Shown: one piece after another, positions 56,191 to 64,000 of the stretch
How positions within the stretch are numbered: position 1 is the first letter of the stretch
Layout of the letters: each line of letters starts with the position of its first letter
DNA from: Oscheius onirici
Taxonomy: Eukaryota > Nematoda > Chromadorea > Rhabditida > Rhabditidae
Assembly: GCA_932521025.1 (NCBI GenBank)
Contig: OW051471.1
Coordinates: forward strand, 6,882,001 to 6,946,000
Length of the DNA stretch: 64,000 nucleotides
Direction of reading: 5' to 3'
The notes under the pieces: generated by a model
Seen by the model: only the letters and a program-made list of their open reading frames with translations
The model's database searches: none
Told to the model about the DNA's origin: nothing
Program-made: the position numbers and the translations under genes

Positions 56191-57598
56191 CTATCCTAAA
56201 AGGTCTGAAAGTTCGCAGAAAGTGCCCTTTCGACCGAGGTTGCAAAGGCAAGAGTAGGACTTGGCAGTTCCGAAGCAGATACCTTGACCCGAACAGCCAA
56301 GCAGAGAATTGCAAAGAGGTTCTGAATTCCAGTTATTCGAAAGAAATGCACGAAACTTGCCAATTTCACAACGTAGACCAAAGAATCCTGGAGCACAGGT
56401 GCACAAGGGAGCAAGTTTCGATCCGAGACAGAGTCCGTTGCCAGAACAGTCTTTCGTCTCGCAGATTGCTCCTTCAAAACCAGGCAAGACACCAATGCGT
56501 TGTTCGCATCTTAAACCTGAGTAGCCGAGACCGCAGATACAGCTGAAAACGACAATGAAGTGGTCTCCTACATTCGAATTACCTGAATTGATTCTTCGTT
56601 CCAATACAGATTCCATTCGAATTGCAGTCGGTCATCTCACACATTGTGCCACTGACTGAAATTGTTGGTTAAAGTCTTTGAAACCGTGAAAAGAAACTTT
56701 TTTCGCAACGATCTCCTGAGTAACCTAGAAAGCAAGCACAAGTGAATTTGTCCTTTGTCCCGAGACACAGTCCATTGGAGTTACAGTCAGCGGCGGAGCA
56801 CAGTGGGTAAGGGGCTGAAATAGCGATTCTTTCAGAAATGCATTCAGAAAGTACTTGTTTCACATCGAGAGCCTGTGTATCCAAGCTGACACGCACAGAC
56901 GAAGGACTGCTTGCTTCCCAGGCATAGACCCTTGTTGTTGCAGTCACTAGCCGAACAAGGAGTTAACGGAGCAGACGAGTCAGTATTCGCTGCAAATTCT
57001 TGTCTTTTAGAAAGAGATAAACTATTACCAGCGATGAAATCGGTTTCACACCTTAGACCAACTTTTCCAAGGTTACAAAGACAGAATGGAGCCGTCTTCA
57101 AGCCGATACAGACACCGTTGTTTGAGCAATCTGTGGCATCACATTGACCAGTCGACCCGAGACCAGTCAGAGTTGGGTTGCCGTCTAATATCAATTCGGA
57201 ACTAGACTATCAAAACACCTCTTACTATTGCCGAATCCTTTGGTTCCGCATGTATCGCCAGAGAATCCCAAGAAACATGAGCATTGTCCGAAGACACATA
57301 GTCCATTGTTGTTACAGTCGCTATTCAGAGAACATTTCTGTCCGACAAGAAGAGACGTCTGCGTAGCAATGGCAAAGGCTGAATTTGGTTTAGTTCGAGA
57401 TCCATTGGAAAACTAACATTGCTCACAACGAGAGCCAAAGTAGCCGAAATCGCAGAAGCACATGGGCCAAACAGATGAGCCCATACATTCTCCTTTGTTG
57501 TTACAATCCTGTCGAGTGCATTGTTGAGCGAGAATAAGCGGAAGAGGGAAGAGAAGATAGATGAGCATGTTGGTGATGACCCATGCTCGGATGGACAC
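56191..57598 (-). CDS. Secreted protein of about eight EGF-like repeats
   Basis: Signal peptide MLIYLLFPLPLILAQQ follows the first Met (MSIRAWVITN) at 57598. Repeats of the form CxxxDCNNxGxCxGxxxxxxCxCxxGxxGxxC follow, for example CTRQDCNNKGECMGSSVWPM, CDATDCSNNGVCIGLKTAPF, CSASDCNNKGLCLGSKQSFV, CSAADCNSNGLCLGTKDKFT, CETKDCSGNGLCLGSKLAPL and a final CSGQGICFGTAKSYS. About eight can be counted, each broadly one exon or half an exon, with introns of 36-50 nt. No transmembrane span is seen at the end (DLLG), so it is secreted. Resemblance to matrix proteins is general. Confidence 0.85.
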
Positions 57599-58036
57599 AT
57601 TTTAAAGGACAGACACAGCTGGGCAAACGGTCAGTTGATGATAAAAAAGGCCATGACTCCCTCTCCGTTCTCTTGTACAACTCTGCTGGACAAACAGCTT
57701 TGGCAGTAAAAATAGACCTGCATTTGATATTTTAGGGCTCCGATACTAAAAAAAAGGACTTCGTGATTGATGTAACTTTATTAGTCACTTTAATAGATTG
57801 TTGGAACTGATGACATGTTCGACTGATTAATGTTTGTTCCCTTCTTACAAAGATAAGAAACCTTGTCAAATGTAAGATTTGTGTACGTCGTCTCGTCTTG
57901 CATCTATAGTGCGCGATCGGTAATCCTCACAAAAACTATTCTAAAAAGCAAAAGTTGTCTAGATAAAAACTTAGGACAAGTCATGACAAACCGAACAAAG
58001 TTGTCTCCATCTAGCAGAGAGTCACTCAACACAAAG
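57599..58036. other. Intergenic region between divergent genes
   Basis: Between the starts of the EGF-repeat gene and the GNAT-like gene. No other gene or repeat is recognised. The frame at 57863 overlapping the GNAT-like gene is a shadow. Confidence 0.35.
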
Positions 58037-58880
58037 ATGCGCTTCCGTCTGCAGTCGATCTCCACTCGCCTCTTCTCGTCCACTCCGAACAAACGGGAGA
58101 CGTATCCTCGTCCGATCAAGAATCTTCGCAACTACGTCATCAAAGAAGGCATGTTCAAACGTCTCTGTCCAAACTCCAATTGCAGATATCGTCCACGACT
58201 TCGGGAACTTCAAGCTGATTCGTGCCCGCCCTCAGCATGTTCCGCTGCTCATTCCGGCCCTCAAAGACTTCATCAAGAGCGAACCTACGGCTCAAGGAGC
58301 TGGCATGAAAGTGGCTCTTCCGGAATTCTCCTGGCCGTTTCTCTTCAACGTGACCCGCTATCCGTTCAGCTACTTCGCTCTAAACAAGGACGACGAGATT
58401 GTCAGTTTGGCTCTACAGGACGTCGTCTACAAGGACCCCATCCAAGATCCGCGTCCTCGTCTCTCGGTCGAGCCGAGCAATCCGAAGGATCCGTTAAATC
58501 TCGTGGGAGCTGTGCTCGGATTCGGCGAAGAGCGTCATTTCGAGATCCTCGGTGTCGATCGGTACCTTCACAATAAGCTCGCCTATACTCCGTCCGTTCT
58601 GCGTCGTCAGAAGGTCAACAGCACCATCTATCCTCTCGTCATGAAACTGACTGCTGAAGCTGCCTCGCGTCAGGGAATCCAGTACAGCGTCGGCATCACC
58701 ACCGGAGAGGCCAATCTGAGGAACATGGCCAAGCTGAACTACAAGATGCTAGAGAGAATTCTCGAAGAGATCTACAAGGACTTCGACGGCAACCCGTGGC
58801 TTTCGAATGGCGAGAAACCTGCTATGCTCATCTCGATGGACCTCATCGAAGCACACAAAAACCGCGTCTTCGAGAAATAA
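58037..58880 (+). CDS. Hypothetical protein, possibly GNAT-fold acyltransferase
   Basis: Two exons, 58037-58148 and 58186-58880, encode 268 residues. The N-terminus MRFRLQSISTRLFSSTPNKR is Arg/Ser-rich and without acids, like a mitochondrial targeting peptide. The 37-nt intron uses a GC donor (GCATGT); with it the frame joins NYVIKE to DIVHDFGNFKLIRARPQHVP. The body contains LPEFSWPFLFNVTRYPFSYF, ALNKDDEIVSLALQDVVYKD, a long acidic/Pro loop and LYPLVMKLTAEAASRQG-like helices ending MDLIEAHKNRVFEK. The order of beta strand, helix and a late helix with QG recalls GNAT proteins, but no acetyl-CoA P-loop could be confirmed. Codon use is strongly GC-ending relative to neighbours. Confidence 0.6.
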
Positions 58881-59165
58881 ATGTGTAGCACTGTGTTTTG
58901 TACTGCTTTAAACAAAGGGTTTAGAAGGACAAATAACACAACGTCAACAGACTAAAAAGTATGAAAATGAGAAAAGTGGAAGACTCGAGTTCAGAGTTCT
59001 TGTTCCGAACAGAGCATATTGGGAATTCCTTCCTTGACAGGGAAACGTCTGCCGGTATCCGGACTCGTCGAAAGTTCAAACCTTGTCTTCACTTACACGT
59101 AGTCCACGCGCAACTACGAGTTTGGATTACTCTCGACTTGTGTGTGACTTGTAAAAAAATATAAC
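58881..59165. repeat. Intergenic with repeat R2 copy c (degraded)
   Basis: 59085-59143 contains ACACGTAGTCCACGCGCAAC and ACGAGTTTGGATTACTC, matching R2 copies a and b in part. No gene. Confidence 0.4.
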
Positions 59166-59528
59166 CTATATCGGTTCGTTGTGTGCGTATATTGCTCTTT
59201 TGATTTCAGCTAAAAGTCTCTTCAAATATTGACCGACGGTGTTCGTTACTATCATATCCTTCACAATCGCCCCCATAGAAAAGAACCCTAAAACCATTGG
59301 CTCCTCTTCCGGTCGAGTAACTCTTGTCGCCCCAATCCAAATGTGCGTATGACCCAACTCGTACGATGAAAACATCTTGATTCGATTAGTAACCATCAAT
59401 TGAAGGGCCATAAATGTACAATTTTCTGGATGGTGACCCGTCCAGTTTGAGACCATAGGAAGAAAGGGGGCAAAGCGTTGAACTCTACGACTAGATTTGG
59501 GCAGTGTCTTGGGTTGTTGGGAAGGCAA
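59166..59528 (-). CDS. Open exon of unknown gene, directly downstream of the DOMON gene
   Basis: A minus-strand frame, open for 120 codons but without ATG near its 5' end, lies just 5 bases beyond the DOMON gene's stop. It reads VQRFAPFLPMVSNWTGHHPE, MALQLMVTNRIKMFSSYELG, THIWIGATRVTRPEEEPMVL, FSMGAIVKDMIVTNTV and ends EIKRAIYAHNEPI. It could be an alternative terminal exon of the DOMON gene or a separate gene whose first exon is unseen. The composition is natural and it looks intact. No family is recognised. Confidence 0.4.
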   Translation of the reverse strand: MPSQQPKTLPKSSRRVQRFAPFLPMVSNWTGHHPENCTFMALQLMVTNRIKMFSSYELGHTHIWIGATRVTRPEEEPMVLGFFSMGAIVKDMIVTNTVGQYLKRLLAEIKRAIYAHNEPI

Positions 59529-59532
59529 AAGA

Positions 59533-61170
59533 CTAGACGAAGAGGATGAAAAACATGGGAAGGACTAGAGTCCATTGGGAAGAGAGGGAGCTCGGCACCA
59601 TTCTGGGAGGATTTTCTGGAGCAGAGGCTGGAGCAGCAGCCACCGCTTTCGGTGTTCCATAGCGAGAAAGGTCATACTGAAAGCCGCATGTATAATCAAC
59701 TAGGAGTAACTTACATGAACAGCGGCCATTTCAGAAGGATTGATCTTCTGGTTTGAAACCATAGGATAGAAATGAGAGCCCTTGTTCATGTCGTGTGCGT
59801 TGACCTCTGAAACAGACAATACTTAATCGAGTGATAAAATTAGCCTCGTGGGGCGCACCAAGGCTGTCCGTCCTTTTCTTTCTCCTAAATGACGGAACGC
59901 CTTTGTCTTGCCGAAAAATCAGAGAAAAACACAAGTTCGAAGTGGTGCTATATTTCTCTTGAGGTAATGGTGCAAAAAACATTTCCGGAAAACCCTTGAA
60001 CTCTCGAGATTTCGCTGACGCACGCTATAACTTTTGTGTATTGCGAGACCTTTTAGAACTTCAACTTTTTTCCTTCCTACCAATCTTCCTCTTAAAGAAC
60101 TCACCATCAGGCTGAGCAGATCCCGTAGCTGCCATGATATAATAGTCCTTGTCCAGACTCCAAATCTGACCGTTTTTGTTGTCAATTTCGGGAATAATCT
60201 GTTGTGTGAACATACAAACCAATCTTCCGTCAACGACTTCCGACTCGACATCTTTTATCAGTGTCTGATGCTCGTCCTAAAACGCCTGCTTGTTCTCTCT
60301 GTCATTACTAAGGAAAGTTACACAATTTTTCAAATGTCTTTTCATAACTGTTTCAGAAGTGTTTTTGAATCTCCATTGGTCAACGCCAATGACCAATGTT
60401 AAGACGTGCGATCTTCCGACTGCACTCGGTATCACAAGATGAACGACAAACGACCATTTCTTTGGTTTCTGGGGCTGTTAAACAGACTCTTACTCCTTGC
60501 CAAAACAAAGGATTTGCACCGATTCAATGGTCTCGGAAGACCTTGAAAGCTGTGCGGGTGCGACAGAGAACCGTTTCGGGTTCGACACAATGGTCCGACT
60601 CTTTTCCGTTCCGTGACAAACAAAGCAATAATCGCAAACGGGCTGAGCGACCTTCTTCCTGGTCTGACTTTGTATAAGTGGCCACTACTGTCACTTTCCG
60701 AAAAAAAAACAAGTCTAATGACGCAGACTGTCAAATCGATAAATTCTCTCGTTTTCGGGTCTTCTCAATGACGTCAATGGGTCAAAAACAAGTCTTTTGA
60801 TAGACACATACCGTATTCAGGAAGACGCGATCATTAGTCTTGCCCTTATTGAACGAGACAAAGATTTCCGGCTCGAATCCGTACAGCTGTCCCATATCAC
60901 TGAGAACACACTCAGAAACGGCATCTTCGCCCTGAAAAGACACTGGTTATTGTTGAAGTGGATTCAAACCATTTCTGAATCGTGGGAAAAGGCTGCTGCC
61001 ACATACTGTTGTTGAACCGAAGGGATCAACGCCGTGGCGGACATTTCGAATCGCAGTTGGTTCGGACCCACGACGTAGAAGATGATGGCTGTAGTACAGT
61101 CAAGATTTGGATCACATCCCAATGGCTTGAACATGCATCCCTTTGTTCGTCCACAGCCCGTTCTGAAAGT
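59533..61170 (-). CDS. DOMON-domain protein with GPI-like anchor
   Basis: Exons give GCGRTKGCMFKPLGCDPNLD, a Cys-rich entry, then the DOMON core AIIFYVVGPNQLRFEMSATA, QQYVAAAFSHDSEMGDDAVS, ECVLSDMGQLYGFEPEIFVS, GRLVCMFTQQIIPEIDNKNG and YYIMAATGSAQPDE. A linker (VNAHDMNKGSHFYPMVSNQK) leads to an Ala/Pro-rich stretch and a hydrophobic C-terminus LVLPMFFILFV typical of GPI anchors. DOMON domains bind heme or sugars; nematodes have several secreted or anchored ones of unknown role. The intron at about 60277-60810 is more than 500 nt. The first exon with a signal peptide was not located. Confidence 0.75.
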
Positions 61171-61199
61171 GACTCTTCTCTAGAGCGTCAATGACCATT

Positions 61200-62927
61200 G
61201 TGGCCCGCAATTAGATGGACCAGAAGAGACTTGTTTCAGTATTTGACTGTGATCTTGTCTATTAACGAGGTAGTGTAGACCATAAAGAGTCTCTCCCAAT
61301 AACAAAGTCTCAGAGAACACTTGGAAGACTTGTTAGGGGGAAAATGACTGAATCAAGTAAATATGGAGAATCATTTGGAAACCAGCCGACTTCGTCGTCT
61401 GACGGCGTCGTACCCTATTTTGTACCCCTACAACAGTAACTTTCCAAGTGCAAAAAGTTAATTGATGCCTAATTTCTCGACAGGACATAACTTGTTACCT
61501 GCGGCTTCAGAGTGCCAAACCATAGAGGGACTTGCAAACAGTGAAAAGGGGATTATTTCGAAAAACGAACGTGGTAGCCGGATTCCTCGCAAAACTTCGA
61601 TAAAACAGTTGCCCTCAGATTCGCATTTTTACAGTGCAGAGGGGTTGAAAAGTTCGAAATACACTTCGGGTGACCTTACCGTTTTAATAAAAGGATAAAA
61701 GGAGTATTCACTTTTATATGCTCCCAGGTCTCTGTCTGTTAGTGTCTGTCTGAAGCTTTTATTAAGGATAAGGAAGAGGGATTTGTGAACAATTTAAGAC
61801 AAGTCAGTTTGAGAGTTTATGCAAGTGTGAGGACTTTGATTCTACCTTTGGAAGTACCGAATAGAAAGGTTGGCAAGTGGTTTTATGCCGAAAATACAAA
61901 GGTGAAGGGGTATATGCAGGTCACTTTATCCCTGATAAGGGCGATGCAATCCTTGCCCATTTTTCAGTTGTGTTCGAAGTTAAGTTTTTTTTCACATTAA
62001 AAGAGCGTTTAACCCACCGAAGAATCGAAAGCAAAAGGTTAAAGAAGCTAGCTGTCACATTGATTTTCCCACGTGCGATCCAAACCGACCACAATTAGGC
62101 TTCTTTTAGAGGGAAGGCCATCGTCTTTTCGGCGACCGCCACCTCCATTGACTCGTCCTCTTTACAGGACACAACTCTTAAACGGTTTCACAAGTCAGAA
62201 ATCGGAAATTTCCAGATGGAACCAATCAAGAGGGTAAGCAATTTCCATTTCGGAACATGTCAGGTGTCCTTTTCCGCCTCGAGTAACCGAGTGTACTCAC
62301 TGGAACCAGATTGGGATACTCCCATTGTTTTTGGTTCCCGTTCAACTAATCTCATCAGAGACGAGGGAATCTACAGTTGTACCGTCCACTATTGATGGGT
62401 GGAAAGAGAGAAGACCTCAAGGCTTACCACGCAAGTTGTTTTCGTTAAGACTCGTGCACACTTTCGTTCCATTGCTTCAAAAGCAGTTTTCAACTGACCT
62501 GTTGACAAAAAGAGCATAGCTTGATGCCAGTAAAGAGAAAATAACAGCTCCGAAAAGCAGCATCGCGGAAAAATGACCAGAGAACGGCTGAAAGTCGACA
62601 GACCACAATAGTTCTTTCGTACGGGAGGAGAGCGCGCGAAGGAGGAGCCTGTTTGTAACAAATCGAATGAAGACATGACCTGTCTTTCGACCTACACGTG
62701 GGTCCGCCTCTTGAACTGACCTTCAGCTGATTTATGACCTGAATGGAATTCGTCGAAACCGACCAGTTGCGAGGACATAATTATTTTTATTATTTTTTTT
62801 GTGTACAAGTCAATGTTAGCTTCGAGAAAATAAGATACCTAGCATAAAAAAGAGCTATAACAAGACTAACACGGGGTTTGAAAAGTATTCGTATTTTACA
62901 TTCTACGGACACAATGGGGAGAATGAT
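61200..62927. repeat. Long repeat-bearing intergenic region
   Basis: 61381-61411 is the hairpin/GGCTGG tail in reverse orientation; 61716-61850 is R1 copy c. A plus-strand frame near 62100-62391, free of stops, reads KAIVFSATATSIDSSSLQDT and VYSLEPDWDTPIVFGSRSTN. It has an early acceptor (TTTTAG) but no ATG at its head, so it is noted without being called a gene. Downstream 62400-62927 is empty apart from the minus-strand frame at 62389-62676, which has no supporting signals. Confidence 0.4.

Positions 62928-64000
<1,073 letters not shown>

Noticed and set aside
62098-62391. Stop-free plus-strand frame near the dld-1 gene
   Set aside because: No start codon at its head and no recognisable domain; could be chance in a repeat-bearing region.

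Overview
The window is a gene-dense stretch of nematode nuclear DNA, most likely from a rhabditid. The evidence is: serpentine chemoreceptor genes of the Srh, Srt and Srg/Srv-like types; a nematode-type P450 cluster; many start codons lying 0-10 bases after a TTTCAG-type acceptor, as expected for spliced-leader trans-splicing; and very short introns, mostly 36-60 nt and some about 27-31 nt. Genes sit on both strands, usually a few hundred bases apart. All gene models were hand-read from splice signals, so outer boundaries are firmer than individual exon edges.

Layout. 1-1500: a Ser/Thr-rich mucin-like exon (-) and dispersed repeats. 1540-2023: a basic low-complexity protein (+). 2186-5647 (-): RNase kappa, a Tyr-rich unknown protein and an Srh-like receptor in head-to-tail order. 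6062-6354: a small coiled-coil protein (+). 6475-8586 (-): a protein with four CUT domains and no visible homeodomain. 8966-9493 (-): a small heat shock protein. 9653-12016 (-): an SLC1 glutamate transporter. 12391-13275: a palindromic Tc1/mariner-like MITE. 13593-14911 (-): two small genes. 15018-16610 (+): a histidine acid phosphatase. 18428-20480 (+): a protein resembling the aerolysin/ETX-MTX2 fold. 20641-23911 (+): a receptor tyrosine kinase with a C-type lectin ectodomain and a tRNA-derived SINE in one intron.

24213-25450 (-): an Srt receptor. 25957-27640 (+): an UNC-93-like membrane protein. 28132-29866 (+): a tyrosinase. 30153-33773 (+): two tandem members of an unrecognised seven-pass family. 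34601-41142: small secreted proteins, including a TIL inhibitor and two or three candidate peptide precursors, a PAM2-like/CaaX-like protein and a divergent dynein light chain. 41389-48345 (-): three tandem P450 genes with a G-protein gamma gene (+) between the first two. 48607-50538 (-): a single-pass membrane protein. 50650-53197 (-): two tandem aldo-keto reductases. 53500-54020: a second copy of the repeat-associated Ser/Thr-rich exon. 54203-55325 (+): another serpentine receptor. 55434-56088 (+): a four-pass membrane protein. 56191-57598 (-): a secreted EGF-repeat protein. 58037-58880 (+): a possible GNAT-like protein. 59533 to about 61170 (-): a GPI-anchored DOMON protein. 61700-62900: repeats. 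62928-64000 (-): the 3' part of dihydrolipoamide dehydrogenase (dld-1).

The genes do not form one pathway. P450s and aldo-keto reductases together suggest detoxification capacity. Three chemoreceptors, the lectin-kinase and the tandem seven-pass proteins make the rest rich in fast-evolving surface proteins, beside housekeeping genes (dld-1, RNase kappa, G gamma, dynein light chain).
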